IMG/VR virus record: IMGVR_UViG_3300005613_003484
Location: 1-64,000 of that record
Direction: 5' to 3' (one strand)
Origin: a virus
DNA length: 64,000 bases
The first letter of the stretch is position 1. Every line of letters starts with the position of its first letter. The notes under the pieces are model-generated. The model saw only the letters and a program-made list of their open reading frames with translations. It did not search any database and was not told where the DNA came from. Shown in pieces: positions 21,987 to 31,163 of this stretch. The position numbers and the translations under genes are program-made.

Positions 21987-23129
21987 TCAAAGTTGAAATC
22001 CAGAAAACTTATTGCTTTCCATATCCTGTTTAATTCCACCAACAATATAAGACTCAACTTCTGTTTCTTGTGGGGCCACTTGAAGACCTTTTGAAGAAAT
22101 CCAGTGTTCAGTCCAAGGAAGTGGATTGTTTTTGGAAGAGATTTCATAAATTGGTTTGATTCCAATCGCCTTTAATCGACGATTGGCAATCCATTCAACA
22201 TATTTTTGAAGTAGTTTCTGATTCAAACCAATCATAGATCCGTCTCTGAACAGATATTCTGCCCAAAGTTTTTCTTGATTGACAGCATTTTCAAAAGTCT
22301 TAATTACCCAAGACTCTTCTTCTTTGGCAATTTTCTTCATATCAGGATCATCACCATTTGCCCAATTCTTCAGAATGTTTTGAGTAATAACTAAGTGCTG
22401 ATTTTCGTCCCTTGCGATGAGGGATATAATTTTAGCACTTCCTTCCATGAGTTTAAGCTCACCGAAGGCAAATGAACATGCGAATGACACATAGAATCGT
22501 ATGCCCTCCAGAATGTTGACATTTGCGACTGCACGGTAGAGTTTTCTTTTGAGATCATAAAGATTTGATTCAGCTGCAGGAACACCCTCTAATACATGAA
22601 TCCATTCATTACCTGATGAATAAGATGATGCGGACTGAATAAAATCATTATAGGATTCAGTTACACTATGAGCACGTTCTAGAATACGGTCATCTGTGAG
22701 GATTGTATCAAAAACATCAGAAGGATCTGCATAAACATTTTTGATAATATATGTATAGGATCTGGAATGAATCATTTCCATAAATTCCCATACTTTCATA
22801 CACCCTTCCAATTCAGGCAAAGAGCAATATGGTGCAAATGCCATACTTGGCCCTCTTCCTTGAACAGAATCAAGCATTACCTGATACTTCAAATTTGAAG
22901 TAAAGATATGCTTTTGTTCTGGGCGAAGAGTTTGATAATCAGCTCGATCCTTTTGAAGAGAAACTTCTTCTGGTCTCCAAAAATATCCTAATTGTTGAGT
23001 CGTTAGTTTTTCAAAAATTGGATACTTGTAAGTGTCATACCTTTGAATTCCCAAAGGTTTTCCAAAGAACATAGGTTGTTTTGTAGTATCAACAGTTTCA
23101 GAATTGAAAACAGTGATAGAGTCAACCAT
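21987..23129 (-). CDS. nrdB: Ribonucleotide reductase class Ia, small subunit
   Basis: 380 residues. Iron ligands and radical site are intact: EMIHSRSYTYII (Glu, His and the radical Tyr) and ARDENQHLVITQ (E-x-x-H). The protein makes dNTPs from host ribonucleotides together with NrdA, feeding phage replication. The start at 23129 follows AGGAGA at good spacing; an earlier in-frame start overlaps nrdA and has no ribosome site. A strong terminator follows. Confidence 0.96.
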   Translation of the reverse strand: MVDSITVFNSETVDTTKQPMFFGKPLGIQRYDTYKYPIFEKLTTQQLGYFWRPEEVSLQKDRADYQTLRPEQKHIFTSNLKYQVMLDSVQGRGPSMAFAPYCSLPELEGCMKVWEFMEMIHSRSYTYIIKNVYADPSDVFDTILTDDRILERAHSVTESYNDFIQSASSYSSGNEWIHVLEGVPAAESNLYDLKRKLYRAVANVNILEGIRFYVSFACSFAFGELKLMEGSAKIISLIARDENQHLVITQNILKNWANGDDPDMKKIAKEEESWVIKTFENAVNQEKLWAEYLFRDGSMIGLNQKLLQKYVEWIANRRLKAIGIKPIYEISSKNNPLPWTEHWISSKGLQVAPQETEVESYIVGGIKQDMESNKFSGFQL

Positions 23130-23154
23130 CTTTGAGTTCTCCTGAGTGTTTGTT

Positions 23155-25449
23155 TTAAATTTTACAAGACTCACAATCTTCCTCCTGTGCGTTTTCTAGT
23201 TCGTTCAATAGATTGTTAAGTTTATCAGAATTGTCAGAAACCTCATCGGTCTTAAGATCATGGGTATTCTGATAATAGGATGTTTTCCATCCATATTTGT
23301 AAGTTGTTAGAAGATCCTGAGCCATCACAGAAACTGGAACTTCATTGTCTGGATAGTGTTCTGGATTATAACTCCAGTTTCCACTAATCGCCTGATCAAA
23401 AAATTTCTGCATAACAGAAACAATTTTGACATAACCATCGTTTGATGGCATATCCCACAGCAATGTGTAGTTGTTTTTAAGTGTAGCATATTGAGGGACA
23501 ATTTGCTTAAGGGGGCCCTTCTTGGATTTCTTGATTGACAAAAATCCGCGAGGAGGTTCAATTCCATTTGTAGCATTTGATACCACAGAACTACTTTCAG
23601 ATGGCATCTGTGCAGATAAAGTTGAGTGCCTTAGACCATGAGAAAGAATATCAGCACGTAAAGACTCCCAATCATGTTGATATTCTATAGAACTAATTTC
23701 GTCCACGTCCTTCTTATATGTATCGATTGGAAGAATTCCGTCTGCATACTTAGTTCTATGGAAGTATTCACAAGCACCTTTTTCTTTTGCAATTTGATTT
23801 GATGCTTTCAGTAGATAATATTGGAATGACTCAGAGAGACCATGTACTGCATCCCATGCCTCCTGTGAATCATATTTGAATCCAAGTTTGGCAAGATAGT
23901 GTGCCAGACCAATGAAACCGACTCCAAGCGATCTCCGTGCCTTTGTGGCTAATTCTGCTGCAATGATTGGATACTTCTGATAATCAATGAGTTCTTCAAG
24001 ACCACGAACGGCAAGATTACAAAGTTCTTCAAGTTCCTCATCAGATTTTACTCTACCGACATTAATTGCAGAAAGAATACACAATGCAATTTCACCATCA
24101 CCATCAATGTGCTGAAGTGGTTTTGTTGGAAGTGTGATTTCTTGGCAAAGGTTACTCATCTCAACTTTATCCTTGAAAGATGAGTGAGAATTACAATGAT
24201 CAATATTCATGATGTAAATACGACCAGTTTCTGCTCGTTCTTTTAGAAGGTCTAGAATGAGTTCTTGGGCACCGATTCGCTTTTTGGGGATTGAATCGTC
24301 TGATTCGTAATTGATGTACATAGAATCAAACTCAGGAGTCCCAAAAGCATCATATAACCCAGGGACATCATGGGGAGAAAATAAAGTGATTTCTCCGTTT
24401 TGAATGAATCTTTCATAGAAGATTTTGCTGATCTGTATCGAATAATCCAGTTTCCGTACACGGTTATCCTCCGTTCCTTTATTATTTTTTAGAACTAGAA
24501 TGTCTTCTATTTCTTGGTGCCAAATGGGAAAATGGACAGTAGCTGATCCGCCACGGATTCCATTTTGTGTGCAGCATCGTACAGTTGATTCAAACTTTTT
24601 AAGGAAAGGAATAACGCCTGTGTGCTGAACTTCTCCGCCTCTGATCTTACTGTTGATGCCACGAATTCTCCCCGCATTAATGCCGATTCCAGCCCTTTGT
24701 GCGACATAACGGCCAATAGCCATATCGCTAGAAAAGATACTATCGAGGGTGTCATCAACATCAACCAGAACACAAGATGCAAATTGGCGAAGAGGCGTTC
24801 TGACTCCCGCCATGATTGGGGTTGGGATGTTGAGTTTGTGTTTTGAGATTGCATCGTAATACCTCTTGACGTAGGAAAGTCTTTTTTCTTTAGGGTATTC
24901 TGCAAAGATTGTCAATGCAATCATCATGTACATGAATTGTGGGGTTTCATAAACTTTCCCACTACTCCTATCCTGAACAAGATACTTGTCTACAACTTGA
25001 CGAAGACCAGCATATGTGAATAGAAAATCTCGACTGTGATCAATGAATTGATCTACCTTTGCAAATTCTTCTTTTGTATAATTATCAAGGATTGCTGCGT
25101 CATATACGCCACAATCAATACATTTCTTAACATGATCTAGGAGAGTTGGAAACTCCCGAATCTTGTCATAAATTTGCTTTCGGATTGAAAACAAAAGTAG
25201 TCTTGCAGCTACATATTGATAGTTGGGATGATCCAAATCAATTAAATCTGATGCAGATCGAATCAAGATCTTTTGAATTTCTTCAGTAGTAATCCCATCA
25301 TAAAATTGAATACCAGATTGAATTTCAACCTGAGATGCAGAAACTCCCGCAAGATCTTTACATGCTTCATCGACCATAACGTGCATTTTTTCAAGGTCGA
25401 TTGATTCGACTAGACCACTTCTTTTAATTACGTGAATTCCGTTGCTCAT
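23155..25449 (-). CDS. nrdA: Ribonucleotide reductase class Ia, large subunit
   Basis: 764 residues, slightly longer than E. coli NrdA (761). An N-terminal ATP-cone-like region is followed by the 10-strand barrel with the active-site Cys in RQFASCVLVD, the redox Cys near MSNLCQEITLP, and the C-terminal Cys pair CESCKI that takes electrons from glutaredoxin or thioredoxin. The ATG at 25449 overlaps the primase stop as ATGA. Only 25 bases separate it from nrdB. Confidence 0.96.
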   Translation of the reverse strand: MSNGIHVIKRSGLVESIDLEKMHVMVDEACKDLAGVSASQVEIQSGIQFYDGITTEEIQKILIRSASDLIDLDHPNYQYVAARLLLFSIRKQIYDKIREFPTLLDHVKKCIDCGVYDAAILDNYTKEEFAKVDQFIDHSRDFLFTYAGLRQVVDKYLVQDRSSGKVYETPQFMYMMIALTIFAEYPKEKRLSYVKRYYDAISKHKLNIPTPIMAGVRTPLRQFASCVLVDVDDTLDSIFSSDMAIGRYVAQRAGIGINAGRIRGINSKIRGGEVQHTGVIPFLKKFESTVRCCTQNGIRGGSATVHFPIWHQEIEDILVLKNNKGTEDNRVRKLDYSIQISKIFYERFIQNGEITLFSPHDVPGLYDAFGTPEFDSMYINYESDDSIPKKRIGAQELILDLLKERAETGRIYIMNIDHCNSHSSFKDKVEMSNLCQEITLPTKPLQHIDGDGEIALCILSAINVGRVKSDEELEELCNLAVRGLEELIDYQKYPIIAAELATKARRSLGVGFIGLAHYLAKLGFKYDSQEAWDAVHGLSESFQYYLLKASNQIAKEKGACEYFHRTKYADGILPIDTYKKDVDEISSIEYQHDWESLRADILSHGLRHSTLSAQMPSESSSVVSNATNGIEPPRGFLSIKKSKKGPLKQIVPQYATLKNNYTLLWDMPSNDGYVKIVSVMQKFFDQAISGNWSYNPEHYPDNEVPVSVMAQDLLTTYKYGWKTSYYQNTHDLKTDEVSDNSDKLNNLLNELENAQEEDCESCKI

Positions 25450-26414
25450 ATCTTTTTCCAATTTAAGAATTTTAGTTTTGCTTCCAGACCGGAGTATGTA
25501 TTAGATTTTATCACACTTTGAACATCATGTCCAGATAAAACCATGTCATTGATATCCTTTTCGGTTACATGACTTGGCCAGATGACGACCTTTTCGTTTC
25601 TTTCAATACAAGATTCAATTCTCCTGACAATCTCTCGATTGCGGGGTTCATTATCATAAACAAAAACGAGATCGCTTCCCTCAAGACAACGAACGTCACC
25701 ATCGCTGCCACACAAAGCCACACTATTGCTAAGGAAAGTGCTGTCGAAGGGTCCTTCGACCACATAGATTGGTAATTCTTTATTGATTGTATCAAGTCCA
25801 TATATCTTTGGTACTCCTTCAGCAAGCATTACAGTAATGTATTTAACAGATTTTTTATCTAATGCTCTTCCTTGAAATCCAACCAAACTTTTTTCCTGGT
25901 ATAGAGGAATAATAATCCTGGGTTCTTGACGTAAATTTTTATAGTGATCATTTCCAAATGTTTCTACAAAAGCACGAAAGTCTTCTGCATAATAGAATTT
26001 GGTAGGATCAACTTTACGGTTCTGAAGATAGGTGCCAGCACTTTCTATGTCAGAACATAATGGCAAATGAATACGTTGTGTAAAATTTGGTTTCTCAAAA
26101 ACAAACTTAGATTCATCTGGTAAAGACTTTTTTCTTGAAAAACCACTCTTGAATTTTTCAAGATAATACTGTTTGTGTAATTGAGAATCAACATCCTTTA
26201 AAAAGTTATTAAAGGATAAACTTATCCCACAATTATGACACTTAAAGTTTGTATTGTTTTTTACAGAATATAGGTATCCTCTTGCCTTGTTCTTATTCCT
26301 TTTTGAGTCACCACAAATTGGACATCTAAAATTATATAAGTTTGACTTGACCTTCTTAAACTTGTGTAAACGTGGGGAGAGTAGACTGATGTACTTGGAA
26401 TCTATCAGATCCAT
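25446..26414 (-). CDS. 61: DNA primase (T4 gp61-like)
   Basis: 322 residues. An N-terminal zinc ribbon has CPICGDSKRNKN then FKCHNCGISL; a Toprim domain follows with YVVEGPFDSTFL and VFVYDNEPRNREIV. It makes RNA primers with the gp41 helicase at the fork. The reading frame overlaps the upstream coiled-coil gene by 59 bases. Confidence 0.9.
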   Translation of the reverse strand: MDLIDSKYISLLSPRLHKFKKVKSNLYNFRCPICGDSKRNKNKARGYLYSVKNNTNFKCHNCGISLSFNNFLKDVDSQLHKQYYLEKFKSGFSRKKSLPDESKFVFEKPNFTQRIHLPLCSDIESAGTYLQNRKVDPTKFYYAEDFRAFVETFGNDHYKNLRQEPRIIIPLYQEKSLVGFQGRALDKKSVKYITVMLAEGVPKIYGLDTINKELPIYVVEGPFDSTFLSNSVALCGSDGDVRCLEGSDLVFVYDNEPRNREIVRRIESCIERNEKVVIWPSHVTEKDINDMVLSGHDVQSVIKSNTYSGLEAKLKFLNWKKI

Positions 26415-26808
26415 TTGCGGGTTGAACTTCTCTATGGATCATACCGACATTTTCGCTGCGTGTCAAGGTAAGTCCAACATGGGGCAAAATCTGAATTAAG
26501 GAAAGAATCGCCGTGAGTGTCGCCCCTGCAGTCCAGACAATCCTTTGCAATTCACCAAACTTTCTTTCAAGACTTATAATGTCATTTTCAAGTTTTTTTG
26601 TGAGAGAGATCATTGCCTCCTCAGCCTTATCAGAATCCTCTAGTCTTTGTTCGTGTCTTTCTAAAATAATTGCAACTCGATTGCTGTTCTCTTGAATGGA
26701 TGAAACCGCTCTTTCCAGTTTATCCATCATCTCTTTAGAAAGAGATTCATAAATGTCAATTTTTTGTTCAAGAACCGCGAGTCTTTCCACTTTTCTTGTG
26801 CCGAACAT
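26356..26808 (-). CDS. Coiled-coil protein with a hydrophobic segment
   Basis: 150 residues. Long heptad pattern at about 7-90 (VERLAVLEQKIDIYESLSKE, then AVSSIQENSNRVAIILERHE), followed by a membrane-like stretch (IVWTAGATLTAILSLIQILP at about 89-108). Similar phage proteins exist as conserved hypotheticals; a holin or membrane anchor role is possible. Its 3' end overlaps the primase start, and the last 40 residues may be poorly conserved for that reason. Confidence 0.65.
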   Translation of the reverse strand: MFGTRKVERLAVLEQKIDIYESLSKEMMDKLERAVSSIQENSNRVAIILERHEQRLEDSDKAEEAMISLTKKLENDIISLERKFGELQRIVWTAGATLTAILSLIQILPHVGLTLTRSENVGMIHREVQPANGSDRFQVHQSTLPTFTQV

Positions 26809-27025
26809 TTTTTTTGATCCTTTTAAGTGAATTTTGATAGAAACTACTTAGAGTTTTGTACCTTTTCTTCCTTCCATCAAAATCCATAACTGGGTCATAA
26901 CCTGCTGTGGGAGAACCGGAATCTGTTTGACCGCTTCCACGATAGAATGCCCCACCACCGGAAGAAAAACTCATTTCTTCACGAATCATTTGAATTATTC
27001 TATCCAATAGATATTTATTTCTCAT
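26768..27025 (-). CDS. Small virion candidate mimicking the gp23 N-terminal arm
   Basis: 85 residues from the ATG at 27025, which overlaps the previous stop as ATGA. After a helical start (RNKYLLDRIIQMIREEM) comes SFSSGGGAFYRGSG then TDSGSPTAGYDPVM. gp23 (56528-57949) has SFSTGGGAYYRGSG then TDSGTPTGGFDPVL at residues 63-91: 22 of 28 aligned positions agree. An I-R-E site just before the segment looks like a gp21 cleavage site, as does L-Q-E in gp23. The C-terminus is strongly basic. I infer a processed head protein that binds where the capsid arm binds. Confidence 0.75.
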   Translation of the reverse strand: MRNKYLLDRIIQMIREEMSFSSGGGAFYRGSGQTDSGSPTAGYDPVMDFDGRKKRYKTLSSFYQNSLKRIKKNVRHKKSGKTRGS

Positions 27026-27393
27026 ACGTCTTTGAGGATTTGCATACACTTATCATCTATTGGAATATCTGTCAATGTTGACTTTGGATATTCTGAGAAT
27101 CGGTTTAAAAAAACTAGAAAGGTTTTAGCACAGGGCCAAAGACTTTCTTCTAATTTATAGAAAAGAAGTGGGACAGTCGCTTCGCCAAAAACATTAAAAA
27201 GAATTATCAAGTGGTTTAAAATTAGATTAACCTTTAATGCACCAGAAGACTCATATCTTTTGAAGAGTCTTTTAATATATTTAAATCTCTTCATATCTTC
27301 ATAAAAGTCATCCTCAGTTATCGACTGAGGATTGTCATAATATTTAATGGCAAAAAGAAGATAATTCTTATCGTTCAACTCAGAAAACTTCAT
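27022..27393 (-). CDS. Conserved phage protein (DUF7207-like)
   Basis: 123 residues, helical. FAIKYYDNPQSITEDDFYED, then RFKYIKRLFKRYESSGALK and ILFNVFGEATVPLLFYKLEE match a family of short conserved proteins in T4-like phages. Function is unknown; often found near structural genes. It overlaps the capsid-arm-like gene by four bases. Confidence 0.75.
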   Translation of the reverse strand: MKFSELNDKNYLLFAIKYYDNPQSITEDDFYEDMKRFKYIKRLFKRYESSGALKVNLILNHLIILFNVFGEATVPLLFYKLEESLWPCAKTFLVFLNRFSEYPKSTLTDIPIDDKCMQILKDV

Positions 27394-27396
27394 TTA

Positions 27397-27987
27397 TCAA
27401 GCAATTGGGTAATCTCTATTTCCAGTGGTGATGCCAGACATGGCGACTAGTGTCTCTGCCTTAATGCGAAGATTGCCATGGTTGTCGGTATAGGTCACAA
27501 CTCCGACCCATCCACCATGAGTTACTGCATCTAGATAATCGCTTCTACCGCTCACAGGATCGCTTGTAGTGAGTCCTAGAGTGCCAGCAGTGACAGCATA
27601 GATCTTAGAGTTATAATCACGCTGATCATCGGAGGATGAGGGTGCAAAGGCGGGATCAGTGTCCATGTAGATTGGTTGCTCACTGAAAATCATATATCTG
27701 CTGCTGTAATCATTTCCAGCATCCCAATCTCTAGTGTCAATCGCCGTTGTGGTAATTGACATACTGGTGGAACTTGCAATAGAAGTGATCACACCAAACC
27801 CAGAAGTTTGGCCAAGACCCAGAGTGATTACATTGCCAACTTCAAGATTGGTGAAAGTACAAACGCCAATGCCGCCAGTAACTGTACCACCAGAAGTAAC
27901 AGTAACGATTCCGAGACCAGTTCCTACATTTGCTAAAGCGTTAATGCTACTAACGCCGATGTTGTCGTTGTTTCCCCAGAGAGCCAT
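27397..27987 (-). CDS. Virion structural protein, beta-rich
   Basis: 196 residues. The N-terminal half is Gly, Thr and Val-rich (VTVTSGGTVTGGIGVCTFTN), with the look of a short Ig-like or decoration domain; the rest includes YMIFSEQPIYMDTDPAFAPS and a C-terminal HGNLRIKAETLVAMSG. I recall similar proteins from other cyanophages listed as structural. A late promoter lies 35 bases upstream. Confidence 0.7.
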   Translation of the reverse strand: MALWGNNDNIGVSSINALANVGTGLGIVTVTSGGTVTGGIGVCTFTNLEVGNVITLGLGQTSGFGVITSIASSTSMSITTTAIDTRDWDAGNDYSSRYMIFSEQPIYMDTDPAFAPSSSDDQRDYNSKIYAVTAGTLGLTTSDPVSGRSDYLDAVTHGGWVGVVTYTDNHGNLRIKAETLVAMSGITTGNRDYPIA

Positions 27988-28021
27988 GTCTTTGCCCGTG
28001 TTAAATCTCTTTTTATATTTG

Positions 28022-28055
28022 TATTTATAAAAATGGGGGACCTAGTAATCCCCCA
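28022..28055 (-). promoter_or_regulatory. Terminator hairpin fused to a late promoter
   Basis: Stem TGGGGGA/TCCCCCA (28034-28055, 8-base loop), then a short T run that merges into TATAAATA (28029-28022). It ends the small-gene transcript and starts the structural gene at 27397. Confidence 0.82.
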
Positions 28056-28060
28056 AAAAA

Positions 28061-28228
28061 TTATTTCTTTTTTCTATTTGAAAAGACTATTGCCTTCAAT
28101 GCGTTTCTAATGAAACGATAGACACCGTTTGCTTTGACGTGTGGGTTCTCCCCAAGATACTCAGAGATAGCCCATCCAATTGCTAAAATCACGGTTAATC
28201 CGTGACTAGCAAGAAGACACTCAATCAT
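28061..28228 (-). CDS. Small membrane protein, 55 residues
   Basis: ATG at 28228 overlaps the stop of the upstream small gene as ATGA. The N-terminal half is one hydrophobic helix (LTVILAIGWAISEYLG), the C-terminal half is basic (RFIRNALKAIVFSNRKKK). This is the usual shape of a tail-anchored or holin-like peptide, but no family is recognised. Confidence 0.6.
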   Translation of the reverse strand: MIECLLASHGLTVILAIGWAISEYLGENPHVKANGVYRFIRNALKAIVFSNRKKK

Positions 28229-28395
28229 TTCAGAAGAGCACTTCTAACGATCTCCACAATAGAATCATCAATATCATTGTCAGTGGAATCAGAATAACGC
28301 TCAAGGAGTTTTACAACAAACTCTTTGACTTCTTTACTATTCCAAAACCAATCAACAATCTTTTCGCCTAAAGATAAAAGGATGTTCCAGTTCAT
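28225..28395 (-). CDS. Small protein, 56 residues
   Basis: MNWNILLSLGEKIVDWFWNS followed by a helical stretch and an acidic end. Amphipathic, with three Trp in the first 20 residues. Coupled to the small membrane gene by an ATGA overlap. Function unknown. Confidence 0.55.
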   Translation of the reverse strand: MNWNILLSLGEKIVDWFWNSKEVKEFVVKLLERYSDSTDNDIDDSIVEIVRSALLK

Positions 28396-28407
28396 TTTAG
28401 TAAAAGA

Positions 28408-28430
28408 TTACCTACTCTTTATATAGGTAA
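28408..28430 (-). terminator. Possible terminator
   Basis: Stem TTACCT/AGGTAA with an 11-base loop, followed by TCTTTT, between the 566-residue gene and the two small genes. Confidence 0.5.
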
Positions 28431-28442
28431 GTTAACTCTTAC

Positions 28443-30143
28443 TTAACCTCCTTTGCCTGATTTCCAAGATCCACCCTTTGACTTATACCATTTTGACGCC
28501 CAGGCGTTTGCATAAGCTGATGGATAAACATCAAACTTTTTCTTTGCAAGAGTCTTTGCCTGAGACCAGAGACTTGAATTGGTTGGAGAATTTTCTTCGA
28601 TGAAGTATTCTTCAGATTGTGCTCTCTTTAGATGCTCTTTACTCTTCTCAAGTTCCTGCATGTATTTGTCTCTAAACTTCCCCTTTTGCTTCATCATTTT
28701 AATAAGATATTCTCTACTTGGAGTAGAAGCAGATTCCATGGGATTGATTTTAACTTTATTATTAACTTTTCTATTATCCGTCACTTTTTTTGCAGTTTCG
28801 GAATCAACCTCACCATTCATTTGCTCAAAGAATTCCTCTCTCCAATCATAGAATTGAGTTGATTCATTCTTAGAATACTTTTTCTCAGGAAGTCCCTTAT
28901 GTTTAGTTGAAGCAAACTTTTTCGCCTCTTTTCCTGTTATTGAAGATGCCGCTTTGGCAACTTCAGGAGAAGGCGCTTTCATTTCACCTTTTTTTACAGC
29001 ATGAACCATGCCCATAAATTTTTGCTGCTTTTTGCTTACAGCTTTCTCAGATAGTTCTAGATCTTCTTTAACCCTTCTCTTCTTAATTGCTTTTCCGATG
29101 GCCTTTCTTCTCTTGTGAAGATACTTATCAGATTTATCCACATCACCATCATTGTCAATATCAGAATCTTCTTGACCCACTGGATCAAGTGATTCTTTCA
29201 TACCTTCATTTTCATCTTCATCCTCAAGTTTAAGTTCATCAGGAGCATACTTTACCTTTTTACCATCTTCACGCTTAACAGTATAATACTTACCTTTTTC
29301 TTCAGGACCAACCTTTACAACTTCACCTTCCATCCCACTATTTTTACAAATGACTTCATCACCAACTTTGAAATGGGATTCATGAACACCATTCATTTCT
29401 TCTTCCTTTCTCTTACCAAAGGTTTTATGAACCAGTTTATCTAACTTTTTATGAAACTTAGTTTCTGATGCTTTACTTGCACCGCCATTCTTTGCTTCTT
29501 TCACATCATCTTTTTTCTTTTCATCTTTCTCTTTTTCAGAAGTCTTTCCAGCAGTTACAGCCGCTGTCTGTTCACCTCTCTCTGCTTCACCCTCATATGG
29601 TTCACCATATTCAGTCATTTCGACTGAAGAGATATTTGGATTTGCTCTTAACTGAGCAATTTTTTGTCTGGTTGCATAACGAACATAAGTTCTTCCAGTT
29701 GCTTTATCAGTAACACGAACTTTATATTTTTTATCAGGACCTTCGCCTTTAAATGCTTCACCTACAGGTTCCCCATACTTATTCTTATTATACATTGGGG
29801 ATTGTAGCAGACTCTTAAGTCTGGCAGTTCTCTTTTTACTATTTGCAATAATTGCTTTTTGAACAGGACCATATGCCTCACCAAAAAGTCTCTTTTTAAC
29901 TTCAGACTTTTCTGGACCGCTCATAGAGGTGTTGGACATATACTGATTATATGCCGCTTGTAATTCGATACCTTCTCTACGGGCACGATAACGAATATCA
30001 TATACAGCTTGACGAATCTTCTTAGCAGACTTCTCTTCAGTGGTGCCACCACCAGAGTCTTGCGTCTTTTGTCTATCAGATGGGGATACTACTGGACCTC
30101 CAACTTTTCTAGCTGGCAATTCTTCAAAAAAGGTTTTATTCAT
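28443..30143 (-). CDS. Large virion candidate with KOW, EF-hand-like and DUF5872-like parts
   Basis: 566 residues, very rich in Lys and Glu. A KOW-like segment (HFKVGDEVICKNSGMEGEVV) lies at about 255-300, an EF-hand or dockerin-like loop (DSDIDNDGDVDKSDKYL) at about 325-340, and the C-terminus carries KKKFDVYPSAYANAWASKWY, the mark of DUF5872-type domains. The modular, charged make-up fits a protein packaged with DNA. It overlaps the nucleotidyltransferase gene by four bases. Confidence 0.65.
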   Translation of the reverse strand: MNKTFFEELPARKVGGPVVSPSDRQKTQDSGGGTTEEKSAKKIRQAVYDIRYRARREGIELQAAYNQYMSNTSMSGPEKSEVKKRLFGEAYGPVQKAIIANSKKRTARLKSLLQSPMYNKNKYGEPVGEAFKGEGPDKKYKVRVTDKATGRTYVRYATRQKIAQLRANPNISSVEMTEYGEPYEGEAERGEQTAAVTAGKTSEKEKDEKKKDDVKEAKNGGASKASETKFHKKLDKLVHKTFGKRKEEEMNGVHESHFKVGDEVICKNSGMEGEVVKVGPEEKGKYYTVKREDGKKVKYAPDELKLEDEDENEGMKESLDPVGQEDSDIDNDGDVDKSDKYLHKRRKAIGKAIKKRRVKEDLELSEKAVSKKQQKFMGMVHAVKKGEMKAPSPEVAKAASSITGKEAKKFASTKHKGLPEKKYSKNESTQFYDWREEFFEQMNGEVDSETAKKVTDNRKVNNKVKINPMESASTPSREYLIKMMKQKGKFRDKYMQELEKSKEHLKRAQSEEYFIEENSPTNSSLWSQAKTLAKKKFDVYPSAYANAWASKWYKSKGGSWKSGKGG

Positions 30144-31159
30144 TTCCTTTTAATTTTACGCTTTTTTGTACTTTTATTTATGAATGACTGAATCTTCTCC
30201 CTAGGAGTCATCCTTTGAACATATTCACGATAGGAGTCTGTTCCCACTTCATAAACTTCATTTAGGTCTTTAATCCATGATTTGAAGAGATAACCTTCTC
30301 TTGTAACACAAATGATATAATTTGTTCCTCTTCTAATAATCTTTCCGATGAACCCAGTATTTAAGTTTTCTACCAAAGATCCAACTTGAAAGATTTTGCC
30401 ATTTACAAAGTTTTCACGCAAACCATTCCAATCAAATTTTGGAGCAACTTCCCATAGATTATATTTGATGTTTGCATCAACACCCATTTGATTGCAGACT
30501 TCCACATATAGTTTTTTCACATCTCTAGTCTTCAGGTTTTTTGAGATGCCTGATGAGAATGCTTTGAAATCATTATTCAAAACAGCCTCTCTCAGTTTTG
30601 ATGAAGAAATACCTTCAACACCTTTTGAGTTTGAATCCCTCTTTCCAGCATTGATAATATTAATCTCTTCAAATGAATACAACTTACCATTATACTTTTG
30701 CGTTAGATTTGAATACTCTGATACTCTATCGTCACCAGCTACAATATTGACTTTGCGATATCCCAACTCATGTGCTTCTTTTAGAATATCAAAAATGGTT
30801 CTAATACCTGTATCATATACAATATTCTCAGCATGAGATGGGAACATTTTTTTCATAAACTCAACTTTTGTCTTTGAGTCTAGTGGATTTATTTTCTTAT
30901 CTTGTGTATGACTTGGATATATCTTATATTCACCTTCTTCTCCTGCAATTTGCTCAGCAAGAGTAAAAAGTCTTTCATGGCCAATTGTTGGTGGATTGAA
31001 TCTTCCATATGCAACTGTCAGGGATTCGTTCACTTTTGGTTTTTCATAGGTCATCTTATCCCTAGAGTACTTCTGCCCACGATTCTTGTCAAGGGAAATT
31101 GGTTCCGATTTCTCGGAAATGCCATAAGCGTTTTTTATGAAAGATTTAAAAGTTTTCAT
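30140..31159 (-). CDS. Cytidylyltransferase-fold protein with head-targeting-like N-terminus
   Basis: 339 residues from the ATG at 31159. The nucleotidyltransferase core shows GRFNPPTIGHERLF (H-x-G-H type) and ISSSKLREAVL, as in NadM/CTP-transferase enzymes. The N-terminus MKTFKSFIKNAYGISEK resembles T4 capsid-targeting peptides, with an I-S-E site at 14-16. The C-terminal 100 residues form a small beta-rich domain. In cyanophages such proteins are often annotated as prohead core or nucleotidyltransferase; both may be true. Substrate unknown. Confidence 0.75.
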   Translation of the reverse strand: MKTFKSFIKNAYGISEKSEPISLDKNRGQKYSRDKMTYEKPKVNESLTVAYGRFNPPTIGHERLFTLAEQIAGEEGEYKIYPSHTQDKKINPLDSKTKVEFMKKMFPSHAENIVYDTGIRTIFDILKEAHELGYRKVNIVAGDDRVSEYSNLTQKYNGKLYSFEEINIINAGKRDSNSKGVEGISSSKLREAVLNNDFKAFSSGISKNLKTRDVKKLYVEVCNQMGVDANIKYNLWEVAPKFDWNGLRENFVNGKIFQVGSLVENLNTGFIGKIIRRGTNYIICVTREGYLFKSWIKDLNEVYEVGTDSYREYVQRMTPREKIQSFINKSTKKRKIKRK

Positions 31160-31163
31160 TATT

